Below are positions 16,213 to 24,423 of a stretch of DNA of 64,000 bases, piece by piece. The notes beneath the pieces are model-generated. The model searched no databases, was not told the DNA's origin, and saw nothing but the letters and a program-made list of their open reading frames with translations. Every line of letters begins with the position of its first letter. Within the stretch, counting starts at the first letter, position 1. The stretch is from contig CAVVGH010000007.1 of NCBI GenBank assembly GCA_963747765.1, forward strand, positions 520,482 through 584,481. The letters are read 5' to 3'. This stretch comes from VRUE01 sp963747765. Its GTDB lineage: Bacteria; Actinomycetota; Thermoleophilia; Solirubrobacterales; 70-9. Made by a program: the position numbers and the translations under genes.

Positions 16213-17109
16213 TTAGGCGGCGTCCTTTTGCGCCGGCTCGGGCTCTGGCTCGGCCTCCGCCTCGAGGCCCGGGTCACTGTGCGCGGCCCGTTCCTCGTAG
16301 GCGCGGCGGCTTGCCAGATTGACCTCGGTCAGGATCTTGTCCACCCCCATGAAGCGGGCCACCGCCTCACGCCCCTTGCGCGGCAGCAGCGCGGCGCCGG
16401 TGACGGTGAACTTCAGCGAGCGCGGGACGAAGACGTCGAACCGCCGCAGCTCGAGCGCGTCGACGATCTCGTTGGCGACGTCCTCCGGCTCGACCCGCTT
16501 GACCAGGCGCTGGTCCGATACGCCTTCCATCAGGGCGGTGTTGACCGGAACCGGCATCACGCAGGAGAGCTCGATGTCGGTGCCGCGCAGCTCTTGGCGA
16601 ACCGCCTCCGAGAGGCCCACCACGGCGTGCTTGGTAGCCGAGTAGGTGGCAATCCCGGGTACCCCCGCCTTGCCGGCCGAGGAGGCGATGTTGACGATGT
16701 GACCGGTATTGCGGGGCTGCATCCGACGCAGCGCCATCTGGGTACCGGCGATGACGCCCAGCAGGTTGATGTCGACCTGGCGGCGGATCGACTCCTCGCC
16801 CTCCTCGACGAACTTCGTGACCGGCATGATGCCGGCGTTGTTGACCAGGATGTCAAGTGGGCCGAGCTCCTTTTCGGTGCCCTCGAGGAAGCTCTCGAAC
16901 GAAGCGCGGTCGGTGACGTCGAGGGGTAGAGCGATCGTTCCATTGCCGAGCTGTGCCGCGGTCTGCTCGGCAAGCGCGAGGTCCAGGTCCCCGATGGCGA
17001 CCCGGCAGCCCTTGCGAATCAACGCTTCGGCCGTGGCCCTACCGATTCCACGAGCCGCACCGGTGATCGCCACCACCTTGCCGCTGAGCGGCCGTCGTTC
17101 CTTTGCCAT
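16213..17109 (-). CDS. short-chain dehydrogenase/reductase
   Basis: The 298-residue classical SDR oxidoreductase has the cofactor loop TGAARGIG near residue 16, NNAG near 90, and the catalytic Ser with ATYSATKHA (Tyr and Lys) near 155. The C-terminal extension is rich in Glu and Pro. A strong GGAGGAGGAG Shine-Dalgarno sequence precedes the ATG, unlike the leaderless genes nearby. It follows the thiolase gene by 27 bp, so both may act on an acyl or sterol-like side chain. The substrate is not known. Confidence 0.85.
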   Translation of the reverse strand: MAKERRPLSGKVVAITGAARGIGRATAEALIRKGCRVAIGDLDLALAEQTAAQLGNGTIALPLDVTDRASFESFLEGTEKELGPLDILVNNAGIMPVTKFVEEGEESIRRQVDINLLGVIAGTQMALRRMQPRNTGHIVNIASSAGKAGVPGIATYSATKHAVVGLSEAVRQELRGTDIELSCVMPVPVNTALMEGVSDQRLVKRVEPEDVANEIVDALELRRFDVFVPRSLKFTVTGAALLPRKGREAVARFMGVDKILTEVNLASRRAYEERAAHSDPGLEAEAEPEPEPAQKDAA

Positions 17110-17136
17110 CTCTACTCCTCCTCCGATCCGGGGCCG

Positions 17137-18330
17137 CTAGGCCGCCGGCTTGTAGACAGTGACCACGGCGGCGCCGCCGAGGCCGATGTTGTGCTGCAGG
17201 GCCAGCTTGGCGCCGTCGACCTGGCGCTTGTCGGCCTGACCGCGCAACTGCCAGGTCAGCTCCGAGCACTGCGCGAGACCCGTCGCCCCCAGCGGATGAC
17301 CCTTGGAGATCAGCCCGCCGGAGGGGTTGACGACGACCTTGCCGCCATAGGTGGTTGCTTCTTCGTCGATCAGCTTGTGCGCCTCTCCCTCGGCAGCGAA
17401 CCCGAGAGCTTCATAGGTGATCAGCTCGTTGGCGCTGAAGCAGTCGTGCAGCTCGCAGACGTCGACATCGTCCGGGCCGACGCCGGCTTCCTCGTAGGCC
17501 TCCCGGGCAGCCTGCTTCGACATATCGGAGCCAACGATCTTCATGCAGTCGGTGTCGTCGGCGAAGGTCGAGGCGAGGTCGGTGACCATCGATTGGCCGG
17601 CGATCTCGATCGCCTGCCCCCAGAGGTCATGCTCGTCGACGTAGCGCTCCGAGGCGACGATCGCGCAGGCTGAACCGTCGGAGGTCGGCGAGCACTGGAG
17701 CTTCGTCAGCGGGTCGTGGATCATCTTCGCGCCCTTGATGTCCTCCAGCGTGTACTCGTCCTGGAACTGGGCGTAGGGGTTGTTGACGGAGTGCTTGTGG
17801 TTCTTCCAGCCGATCCAGGCGTAGTGGTCGGGATTCGAGCCGTACTTCTCCATGTGGTCGCGGCCGGCGTTGCCGAACATCTGCGGGGCCGGCGGCGCCT
17901 GCTCGGGGTCGCGAATCTCAAACATGCGGGCGGCGTGCTTGTCGATCGCGTTGGTGCGATCGGTGTACTTGACGCCAAGCGAGCCCGGCTCCATCTTCTC
18001 GAACCCGACCGCGAGGGCGCAGTCCACGACACCACCCCGGACGGCCTGGCGCGCCAGGAACAGCGCCGAGGACCCGGTTGAGCAATTGTTGTTGACGTTG
18101 ACCACCGGGATCCCGGTCAGTCCAAGCTGGTAGAGCGCTCGCTGCCCGTAGGTCGAGTCGCCGTAGCAATAGCCCGCGTAGGCCTGCTGGACGTCCTCGT
18201 AGGGAATGCCGGCGTCGGCCAGCGCCTTCTCCCCCGCCTCTCGAGCCCAGTCGGGGTAATCGCCCTCCTTGGTTCCGGGCTTCTCGAATTTGGTCATACC
18301 GACCCCGACGACGAACGAACGGTTGCTCAA
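17137..18330 (-). CDS. thiolase-family lipid-transfer protein (SCP-x type acetyl-CoA acyltransferase)
   Basis: The 397-residue thiolase-fold protein has the nucleophile Cys in NVNNNCSTGSSAL near residue 86, ELHDCFSANEL near 290 and SGGLISKGHPLGATG near 345. These are SCP-2/lipid-transfer thiolase signatures. It probably cleaves or forms 3-ketoacyl-CoA. The start is TTG at 18330, supported by an AGGAG Shine-Dalgarno sequence 6 nt upstream; no ATG fits better. It is the first gene of a two-gene operon with the SDR. Confidence 0.88.
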   Translation of the reverse strand: MSNRSFVVGVGMTKFEKPGTKEGDYPDWAREAGEKALADAGIPYEDVQQAYAGYCYGDSTYGQRALYQLGLTGIPVVNVNNNCSTGSSALFLARQAVRGGVVDCALAVGFEKMEPGSLGVKYTDRTNAIDKHAARMFEIRDPEQAPPAPQMFGNAGRDHMEKYGSNPDHYAWIGWKNHKHSVNNPYAQFQDEYTLEDIKGAKMIHDPLTKLQCSPTSDGSACAIVASERYVDEHDLWGQAIEIAGQSMVTDLASTFADDTDCMKIVGSDMSKQAAREAYEEAGVGPDDVDVCELHDCFSANELITYEALGFAAEGEAHKLIDEEATTYGGKVVVNPSGGLISKGHPLGATGLAQCSELTWQLRGQADKRQVDGAKLALQHNIGLGGAAVVTVYKPAA

Positions 18331-18958
18331 GATCTACTCCTGTGGTCTCCCGCGTGCGCGGCGATTTGGCTGCGTGGCCAGGAATGTACCGGGATGGAGC
18401 ACGCGGCGCGCAAGAAGCCGTCGATTTCCGTGTTCATTCCACGTACCCGCCGGGCAACCGGTCGTCGTGGTCCCGGCACTCCTCCGCCCGCCTGCCGTCG
18501 CGGCAGATAGCTGGTGCTGGTCGCCAGCGTGCGGGCGATGCTGGTCGCCAGCGTGCGGGCGATGCTGGTCACCAGCGTGCGGGCGATGCCGGTCACCGCC
18601 AGCCTCGCGCGCGACACCCAACTCGCCCAAATGCCGGGTGACGACATCGATCAACGCCTGCGCGTTGGAGGGCTCCGGTGGCTCCTTGAGCGGGCAGTTG
18701 AGGATCGGGGTGACTGAGCGGGCAGTTGAGGATCGGGGTGACGACATCGATCAACGCCTGCGCGTTGGAGGGCTCCGGTGGCTCCTTGAGCGGGCAGTTG
18801 AGGATCGGGGTGACTGAGCGGGCAGTTGAGGATCGGGGCCTCGCGGTCCATGCGCGCCAGTCTCCCCCACCACCACCCGCCATGCAAGCGGCATCGCGCC
18901 GTCCCCAATCGCCCCGTCCGTCACGGTGCCCGGCCCCACCCAAGTACCCTCAAGGCAC
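18331..18958. repeat. 628-bp gene-free region with two families of tandem repeats
   Basis: At about 18520-18600 a 24-bp unit (CGATGCTGGTCGCCAGCGTG..) occurs about four times. At 18637-18836 a 100-bp unit occurs twice in tandem. Each 100-bp copy contains two copies of a 28-bp subunit starting TGAGCGGGCAGTTGAGGATC. Open frames through the region are repeat-driven, and I do not support a gene here. The ccdA promoter lies at the right end. Confidence 0.8.
18945..18950 (+). promoter_or_regulatory. -10 box of ccdA (TACCCT)
   Basis: TACCCT ends 8 nt before the GTG at 18959, which selects that start over the ATG 33 bp upstream. Confidence 0.5.
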
Positions 18959-19717
18959 GTGCTCATTGCCGAGATCAGCACCGACCCGACTGCCGGGGTG
19001 GGGATTTTCGCCGCCCTTGCGGCTGGGATCGTTTCCTTCCTGTCGCCCTGTGTCCTGCCGCTTGTGCCCGGCTACCTGTCGGCAGTCAGCGGTATCTCTG
19101 CCGGGGAGCTCGAGAGCGCCGGCTGGAGACGCGTCCTCGGTCCCAGCCTGCTCTTCGTTGCCAGCTTCTCGGCGATCTTCGTCCTCCTGGGTCTCACGGC
19201 AACAGGCCTCGGTGCCACCCTGCACGACCACGAGGCGCTGCTGACCAAGGTCGCCGCGGCTTTGATCGTCGCCATGGGGGTCCTCTTCGTGGCCTCCCTG
19301 TTCATCTCGCGTCTGAACCGGGAGTGGCACGTCGAGGCGCTCCTCGAGCGAGCCGGAAAGGGCGGGCCGGTGATCGCCGGAGCCGCCTTCGCCATCGCCT
19401 GGACCCCGTGCATCGGTCCCACCCTGGGAGCAATCCTCACGGCCGCCTCGCTCACCGGGTCAGCCAGCCGCGGCGCCCTCTTGCTCGGCGTCTACTCTGC
19501 GGGCCTCGCGATTCCCTTCCTGCTCACCGCTGTCGCGTTCTCCCGGATGACGACCGCCTTCGCGGCGGTCAAGCGCCACTACCAGGCGATAGTCGCAACC
19601 GGTGGCCTGATACTGATCGCGATGGGCATCCTGATCTGGACCGGCGAGCTCACCCAGCTCAACATCGAGGCGCAGCGCGTGCTGAGCGAACTCGGCCTCG
19701 ACTTCTGGAACGTCTGA
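18959..19717 (+). CDS. ccdA: cytochrome c biogenesis protein CcdA (DsbD-like membrane reductant carrier)
   Basis: CcdA moves reducing equivalents across the membrane to extracytoplasmic thiol proteins. The 252-residue protein has six predicted helices and the two redox Cys motifs LSPCVLPLVPGY near residue 25 and WTPCIGPTLGA near 148. The GTG at 18959 is chosen from the TACCCT box 8 nt upstream. No haem-lyase or cytochrome gene is adjacent, so it may serve general thiol reduction. Its last codons and stop lie in a 71-bp tandem duplication. Confidence 0.92.
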   Translation: MLIAEISTDPTAGVGIFAALAAGIVSFLSPCVLPLVPGYLSAVSGISAGELESAGWRRVLGPSLLFVASFSAIFVLLGLTATGLGATLHDHEALLTKVAAALIVAMGVLFVASLFISRLNREWHVEALLERAGKGGPVIAGAAFAIAWTPCIGPTLGAILTAASLTGSASRGALLLGVYSAGLAIPFLLTAVAFSRMTTAFAAVKRHYQAIVATGGLILIAMGILIWTGELTQLNIEAQRVLSELGLDFWNV

Positions 19718-19847
19718 ACGAACGCTGCAATGACCCCGCTATAGGGGGCAAACGCAGCTCTCGTCAGTTGCTGGCGTGGAACGTCTGAACGAACGCTGCA
19801 ATGACCCCGCTATAGGGGGCAAACGCAGCTCTCGTCAGTTGCTGGCG
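19706..19847. repeat. 71-bp perfect tandem duplication spanning two convergent gene ends and a hairpin
   Basis: Copies lie at 19706-19776 and 19777-19847. Each holds the ccdA end, a nested inverted repeat (GCTGC..CCCC..GGGG..GCAGC) and the stop region of the convergent small gene. The first copy serves ccdA and the second serves the other gene. Confidence 0.92.
19725..19758. terminator. bidirectional terminator-like hairpin, repeated at 19796-19829
   Basis: GCTGC and CCCC pair with GGGG and GCAGC around the loop GCTATA. The hairpin lies between convergent genes. No long T-tract follows, so termination is inferred from position. Confidence 0.45.
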
Positions 19848-20113
19848 GGGACGACGGTCTCCATCTCCCTGCCGACCGCCTCGACCTCCTCGAGGCCGCC
19901 ATCGTCCAACTCGCGGGAGCACACGATTCGGAAGCGGCCGGTACCGATCTCCGCATCAGCGATGACGGGCAGTCCGCATATCTGGTCCCAGCCCAGTCTC
20001 TCCACCTCAAACGGGTTCATCCGCACTTCGGCGGCGGGAAACGGACAGCCACGATTGTGCTGATCGATCGCCTTGGAGATCGCCTCCAGGTTCTTCGCCT
20101 CGGCCGACGCCAC
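19835..20113 (-). CDS. uncharacterised 92-residue protein
   Basis: I do not recognise the family. The frame encodes a small, mixed alpha/beta protein with KNLEAISKAIDQHN near the start and VRMNPFEVERLGWDQICGLPV in the middle. It has an acidic C-terminal part and no membrane segment or signal peptide. Two Cys are present. The start is set at GTG 20113 because TAGAAT (minus strand, 20121-20126) ends 7 nt upstream. A longer frame from 20188 exists but lacks such a signal. It converges on ccdA through the 71-bp duplication. Confidence 0.6.
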   Translation of the reverse strand: MASAEAKNLEAISKAIDQHNRGCPFPAAEVRMNPFEVERLGWDQICGLPVIADAEIGTGRFRIVCSRELDDGGLEEVEAVGREMETVVPASN

Positions 20114-20120
20114 GAACCAA

Positions 20121-20126
20121 ATTCTA
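20121..20126 (-). promoter_or_regulatory. -10 box of the 92-residue ORF (TAGAAT)
   Basis: The minus strand reads TAGAAT, 7 nt before the GTG at 20113. Confidence 0.45.
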
Positions 20127-20217
20127 AAGACGGGCGCCGGTTCGGCGACGCCAGAGGCCTGGCATCCGCATGCGGATGCCGCGTGCACGCATGACCCACA
20201 TCAAGCGGCTCGGGACG

Positions 20218-20634
20218 CTAGAGCGTTCCGCCCGTCTCGTAGGCCCTGCCTGGCGTGGCACCGACCACGAGTAGACGGATGCCCTCAGGGCCCGGGATGA
20301 CCTTGCGCTTGACGTCGGGGCCAACGCGAGCGATGTGGGCAGCGTCGATCGCGTACCGACGACCGCCGGCCTCCAGGGTTCCCGAGCCATCGAGGGCGAC
20401 GTAGACCTCCTCCTGGCCGAGCTGCTGGGGGCGCGCGGCGAACATCTGGGCGCCGATGCCCTCGGAGGAATGGTCGTGCTCGGGGTAATCCTGGGCGCCG
20501 GGCGCCAGGTCGATGATCGACATGCCAAAGGAGGTGACCTCGAGGCCGCCGGCGGCCTTGCGGAACTTGATGCCCTCGAAGAAGCCCTCGATCGCATCCA
20601 TTGCGTCGATCTTCGCGTGGGTCACGTCCCCCAT
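20218..20634 (-). CDS. small cupin-domain protein
   Basis: The 138-residue single-domain cupin has motif 1 DYPEHDHSSEGIGAQM (the HxH and Glu metal ligands) near residue 49, and EEVYVALDGSGTLEAGG, the turn of the barrel, near 76. The DAAHIARVGPDVKRKV segment is the second-motif region. Function cannot be told from the sequence; metal binding is likely. The ATG at 20634 has TAGGAT 6 nt upstream. It diverges from dinB. Confidence 0.8.
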   Translation of the reverse strand: MGDVTHAKIDAMDAIEGFFEGIKFRKAAGGLEVTSFGMSIIDLAPGAQDYPEHDHSSEGIGAQMFAARPQQLGQEEVYVALDGSGTLEAGGRRYAIDAAHIARVGPDVKRKVIPGPEGIRLLVVGATPGRAYETGGTL

Positions 20635-20640
20635 GTCGGG

Positions 20641-20646
20641 ATCCTA
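20641..20646 (-). promoter_or_regulatory. -10 box of the cupin gene (TAGGAT)
   Basis: The minus strand reads TAGGAT, 6 nt before the ATG at 20634. Confidence 0.5.
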
Positions 20647-20702
20647 CCCCGCAGCCGCTCCGCCGAACAGGATTGTCGCTCGGTGGCGTCCCGCCCCCCA
20701 CC

Positions 20703-20708
20703 TACCAT
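20703..20708 (+). promoter_or_regulatory. -10 box of dinB (TACCAT)
   Basis: TACCAT ends 7 nt before the ATG at 20716. No LexA-type box was recognised nearby. Confidence 0.45.
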
Positions 20709-20715
20709 CGCATCG

Positions 20716-21810
20716 ATGGCTGCCAAACGGACGATCGCGCACCTCGATATGGATGCGTTCTATGCATCAGTGGAGTTGCGGCGGCGGCCGGAGTTGAAGG
20801 GAAAACCGGTGGTCGTCTGCGGATCGGGGCCGCGGGCGGTGGTGACGACGGCCAGCTATGAGGCGCGCAAGCTGGCCGGCATCCATTCCGCGATGCCCGC
20901 CGCCATCGCGCGGCGCAGACTACCCGACGCGGCCTTCATCGAACCCGATTTCTCCGCGTACCGGTCGGCCTCGGCGCAGGTGATGGAGATCATGCGGGCA
21001 GGAGCGGAAACCGTCGAGGTCGTCGGGCTCGACGAGGCCTACGTCGACCTCACGGGGGTCTTCTCGCCCAAGGCGACCATGCGCCGCATTTCCACCACGA
21101 TCGGGGAGGAGGTCGGCCTCACCTGCTCGATCGGGATCTCGGAGAACCGCCTGCTCGCGAAGATCACCAGCGAGCTCGGGAAGCCGGCGGGCTTGGTGGT
21201 GCTCTCGCGGGCCGAGGCCCTGGAGCGATTTGCCGCGGACTCTCCAGGGCTCGTGCCGGGGATCGGGCCCAAGACCGTGATCAAGCTGCAGCAGATGGGG
21301 ATCCGCACGCTGGCGGCACTGCGTGAGCACGACGCCGCCGAGCTGGAGCGCGCGTTTGGACCGCGGACGGGCCACTGGCTGCAGGCCCGTGCAGGGTTCG
21401 AAGACGAGACACCGATCGCCGTCGTGCGCGAGACCAAGTCGCAGTCGGCGGAGACGACTTTCGACGTCGACGTTGCCGACCACGGCGAGATGGCAAGTCA
21501 CGTCGCCTCGCTCGCCGGGGAGCTCTGCCGGCGGCTGCGCTCGCGCGATCTGGAGGGGCGCACGATCGGCATCAAGGTCCGCCTCGACGACTGGACCAAC
21601 GTCACCAGGTCGCACACGATCGAGCAGCCGACCAACGATCCCGCGGTCGTCACCCCAGTGGCACTCGAGCTGCTTCGCGCCTACTCCCCACCCCGGCCGG
21701 TACGGCTGCTGGGAGTGCGCGTGGCGGGATTCGGTCGCGAGGAGCGCACCGAGCCGGCGGCATCGACCGGCCAGCTCGAGCTCGGCATCTCCGAGCGCTC
21801 AGCGGCTTGA
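20716..21810 (+). CDS. dinB: DNA polymerase IV (Y-family translesion polymerase)
   Basis: The 364-residue error-prone polymerase has AHLDMDAFYASVE (first metal-binding Asp) near residue 8, VVTTASYEARKLAG near 40, and the catalytic acidic pair in VVGLDEAYVDLTG near 103. The last is usually preceded by Ser and here reads GLDE. A helix-hairpin-helix LVPGIGPKT follows near 180, and the little-finger domain ends the protein. A canonical C-terminal beta-clamp motif may be the QLELGI near the end. The gene overlaps the convergent rlpA-like gene by 12 bp. Confidence 0.94.
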   Translation: MAAKRTIAHLDMDAFYASVELRRRPELKGKPVVVCGSGPRAVVTTASYEARKLAGIHSAMPAAIARRRLPDAAFIEPDFSAYRSASAQVMEIMRAGAETVEVVGLDEAYVDLTGVFSPKATMRRISTTIGEEVGLTCSIGISENRLLAKITSELGKPAGLVVLSRAEALERFAADSPGLVPGIGPKTVIKLQQMGIRTLAALREHDAAELERAFGPRTGHWLQARAGFEDETPIAVVRETKSQSAETTFDVDVADHGEMASHVASLAGELCRRLRSRDLEGRTIGIKVRLDDWTNVTRSHTIEQPTNDPAVVTPVALELLRAYSPPRPVRLLGVRVAGFGREERTEPAASTGQLELGISERSAA

Positions 21811-22443
21811 GAGCAGCACGCCGGTGCTCGGGAAATGCAGCCGGGCTCGGGTGGCCGCGGTCAGGTCGAAATCGCGGCCGGCCACGTAAGGGCCGCGGTC
21901 GACGACGGCCACGGTGACACTGTGACCGCGGTAGCGCAGCTTCACCTTCGAGCCGCACGGAAGGGTCTTATTGGCGACACCCAGGGTCCCCGGCTGCAGG
22001 GTTCCTCCGCAGGCAAGGGCGCCGCCGTAGAGCCCGGGCCCGTAATAGGAGGCGGCGGCCGTGCGGTAGGCGGTGACCTGCCGCGCCGGGCTGATCGAAG
22101 CCCGCACGCGCCGGTCGTGCAGGCCGTAGGCACGCACCCGGTAGGTACCGGGGCCGCGCGGGCGCCAGCGCACCGAGAACGCGCCGCTGCGGCGGCTGGC
22201 GGTTCCGACGGTGGCACCGTGCGGCCCGCGGATGACGACCTTGACGCGGTGCGAGCCGCGCGGGCGCAACCGCCCTTGCAGGAGCAGCCGCCGGCCACCG
22301 ACCGTGTCGTGACTGGAAACGTGCAGGGAGATGTGTGAACGAAGTCGCTGGCGTGTGTGGTGCTCCTTCATACGCGCCGGCGCCGGGACAGCCCAGGCAA
22401 TCAGAGCGGCGACAGCCAGCGTCGCGGGCAGGATGAATCGCAT
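21799..22443 (-). CDS. secreted RlpA-like double-psi beta-barrel protein
   Basis: The 214-residue exported protein has a signal peptide (residues about 1-23), a basic region of beta-strand character, and a C-terminal double-psi beta-barrel. The barrel shows YGGALACGG near 140, GTLGVANKTLPCGSKVKLRYRG, VDRGPYVAGRDFDLT with its conserved Asp, and ARLHF. RlpA relatives bind or cleave denuded peptidoglycan. The protein is a cell-wall remodelling factor, consistent with the c-di-AMP riboswitch in its leader, which in actinobacteria often controls wall hydrolases. Confidence 0.85.
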   Translation of the reverse strand: MRFILPATLAVAALIAWAVPAPARMKEHHTRQRLRSHISLHVSSHDTVGGRRLLLQGRLRPRGSHRVKVVIRGPHGATVGTASRRSGAFSVRWRPRGPGTYRVRAYGLHDRRVRASISPARQVTAYRTAAASYYGPGLYGGALACGGTLQPGTLGVANKTLPCGSKVKLRYRGHSVTVAVVDRGPYVAGRDFDLTAATRARLHFPSTGVLLSSR

Positions 22444-22465
22444 CGTGTGTCAACTCGCTTTCTCG

Positions 22466-22617
22466 CCTGCCTACGGGGTTAGCTGACGGGCTTGCGAGCG
22501 CAATTGCTGCGCGATCGCTACGGACGGCTCGCCGTCCGATTCGCCCCTGCCACGACTGGTATCGACGTGGCCTTTGGGTCCCCCGCCCTCCTCGTGCTCA
22601 CGAGAAGACTCGGCAGA
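22466..22617 (-). ncRNA. ydaO/yuaA-type cyclic di-AMP riboswitch
   Basis: On the minus strand the leader begins CTGCCGAG, contains GGCGGGGGACCCAAAGGCCA, and ends CCCGTCAGCTAACCCCGTAGGCAG. These are the conserved blocks of the ydaO class, and CTGCC pairs with GGCAG to close P1. It lies 23 bp before the rlpA-like start. In this family c-di-AMP binding normally turns gene expression off. The class assignment is from recognised consensus, not a covariance search. Confidence 0.88.
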
Positions 22618-22641
22618 TGTGTGCTTCGATTCGGAGCGAAC

Positions 22642-22647
22642 ACGTTA
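22642..22647 (-). promoter_or_regulatory. possible -10 box of the riboswitch leader (TAACGT)
   Basis: The minus strand reads TAACGT about 25 bp upstream of P1. A transcription start near 22635 would include the entire aptamer. Confidence 0.35.
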
Positions 22648-22778
22648 GGGGCCTCCCGAAGCGCCGAGAGTGAGTCGCATCACACTGCAACTCACCCTGC
22701 CCGGCGACCGCTAACGGCTTTGGAGAGCGGTTCTGCAAACCCTTTGGCAGGCACAGGGCCGTGTGCGAAGATGCGTCG

Positions 22779-24215
22779 ATGGCCAGAGATCGATTGAGCG
22801 GCCTCGATGCCTCGTTTCTCCACATGGAGCGAGCGGGCGCGCACATGCACGTCGCCTCCACAATCATCTTCGCGGGGCCGCCTCCGAGTCATGGCGATCT
22901 CCGCGACCACATCGAGTCGCGCCTGCACCTGGTACCGCGATTTCGCCAGAAGCTGCGCTTCGTGCCGTTCGCGCAAGGCCGACCGGTCTGGGTCGACGAC
23001 CCCCACCTCAACCTCAACTACCACGTCCGACAGACCGCACTGCCGGCTCCCGGGTCCGAGGAGCAGCTTCGCAACCTGGCGGCACGAATCTTCTCCCAGC
23101 AGCTCGACCGCACCAAGCCGCTCTGGGAGCTGTGGTTGATCGAGGGCCTCGAAGGAGATCGCTTCGCGATCGTCGGCAAGAGCCACCACGCCCTGGTCGA
23201 TGGCATCTCGGGGGTTGACATAACCACCGTCCTCTTCGACCTGGACGAGGAGCCGCAGGCTCCGCCTGCACGGCCGCCGAACTGGGCGCCACGTCCAGAG
23301 CCGACCGACCTTGAGCTGCTTCGTGAGGCGCTCCAGGAGCGCCTCACGAGCCCGCGTGAGATCGTTCGTGGCGTGCGCGCTGCGCTGCGCGGCCCCCGCC
23401 AGGTGCTGCATGGAATCGGGGCCACGGGCAAGTTCCTCGAGGCGAGCATGTCGGCCCCGAGCACGCCCTTTAACGCGGAGATCGGGCCGCACCGTCGCCT
23501 CGCCTTCGTGCGCGGTGACCTCGACGAGTTCAAGCGCGTGAAGGACGCCCACGGCGGCACCGTCAACGACGTCATTCTCTCCGTCGTAACCGGGGCCCTT
23601 GGCAACTATCTCCGCGCGCGGGGCATCGACACCGAGGGACTCGAGCTGCGGGCGATGGTGCCGGTGAGCGTTCGCGCGGAAACCGAACGCGGCGCGCTGG
23701 GCAACCGGATCTCGGCGATGATGGCGCCGCTGCCGGTGTGGTGCCAGAACCCCGTCGAGCGACTGCGCTTGGTCAACGAGACCATGGGAGACCTGAAGAG
23801 CTCCAGACAAGCGGTCGGGGCCGAAATTCTGACCAGGCTTTCCGACTTCGCGCCGCCGACGATTGCCTCGCAGGCAGCCCGGCTCCAACCCGCCCAGCGC
23901 TTCTTCAATCTGGTCATCACCAACGTCCCCGGACCGCAGTTCCCGCTGTACGTCCTCGGCCGCAAGATGGAGTCGATCTTTCCGATGGTCCCGTTGGCGC
24001 GCCGCCAGGCCCTCTGTGTCGGGATCATGTCCTACGACGGCCAGCTCGACTTCGGCCTGGTCGGTGACTACGACGCAATGGCGGACCTGGACAGCTTCGC
24101 CCTCGATCTGGAGGGCGCGGTCAGGGAAGTCGTCGCAACAGCACCCCCGGCGACGAAGAAGCGACGGGCCGCTCGAGCGCCCGCAGAGGGCGACGCCGTC
24201 TCGGCCCGTAACTAG
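22779..24215 (+). CDS. wax ester synthase/diacylglycerol acyltransferase (WS/DGAT)
   Basis: It uses acyl-CoA to make triacylglycerols or wax esters at the membrane, a storage-lipid route common in actinobacteria. The 478-residue protein has the catalytic HHxxxDG motif (His136, His137, Asp141, Gly142), a second-domain block TVNDVILSVVTGALGNYL near 250, and ITNVPGPQFPLYVLG near 380. The ATG at 22779 is preferred because MxRLSGLDASFL is the usual family N-terminus. A GTG at 22761 is possible. A basic tail ends the protein. Confidence 0.92.
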   Translation: MARDRLSGLDASFLHMERAGAHMHVASTIIFAGPPPSHGDLRDHIESRLHLVPRFRQKLRFVPFAQGRPVWVDDPHLNLNYHVRQTALPAPGSEEQLRNLAARIFSQQLDRTKPLWELWLIEGLEGDRFAIVGKSHHALVDGISGVDITTVLFDLDEEPQAPPARPPNWAPRPEPTDLELLREALQERLTSPREIVRGVRAALRGPRQVLHGIGATGKFLEASMSAPSTPFNAEIGPHRRLAFVRGDLDEFKRVKDAHGGTVNDVILSVVTGALGNYLRARGIDTEGLELRAMVPVSVRAETERGALGNRISAMMAPLPVWCQNPVERLRLVNETMGDLKSSRQAVGAEILTRLSDFAPPTIASQAARLQPAQRFFNLVITNVPGPQFPLYVLGRKMESIFPMVPLARRQALCVGIMSYDGQLDFGLVGDYDAMADLDSFALDLEGAVREVVATAPPATKKRRAARAPAEGDAVSARN

Positions 24216-24216
24216 C

Positions 24217-24423
24217 GGATCTCCCCGAAACGTTCCACCCGAAACCCTGAATCCTTCGACGGCGGGCGATAAATCGCCGCCTGTGGCCCATGAGTCGCCC
24301 GGTGTCCCAGGTGTGCGCCTTCCTCTGTCCTCGGAGATGGAGGCGCTGCCGATGCAAGGGGGCTCGGGCGCTGTCGGAGCGGAGCGGATGGCCGGTTGCC
24401 GGTCGAACGTTTCGGGGAGGTCC
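24217..24423. repeat. about 200-bp segment bounded by inverted repeats (MITE-like)
   Basis: CTCCCCGAAACGTTC at 24221-24235 is matched perfectly in inverse at 24405-24419. The similarity extends on both sides to about 30 bp with a few mismatches. It begins 2 bp after the WS/DGAT stop. No transposase is encoded. A non-autonomous element is possible. Confidence 0.5.

Noticed and set aside
18515..18600. 24-bp repeats as a CRISPR array or zinc-finger-like coding repeat
   Set aside because: Units are contiguous with no spacers, and the encoded HRPHAGDQ repeat has no start, ribosome site or continuation typical of a protein.
24217..24423. Insertion sequence or prophage remnant
   Set aside because: No transposase, integrase or recombinase fragment is encoded here or elsewhere in the window; only inverted repeat ends are seen.
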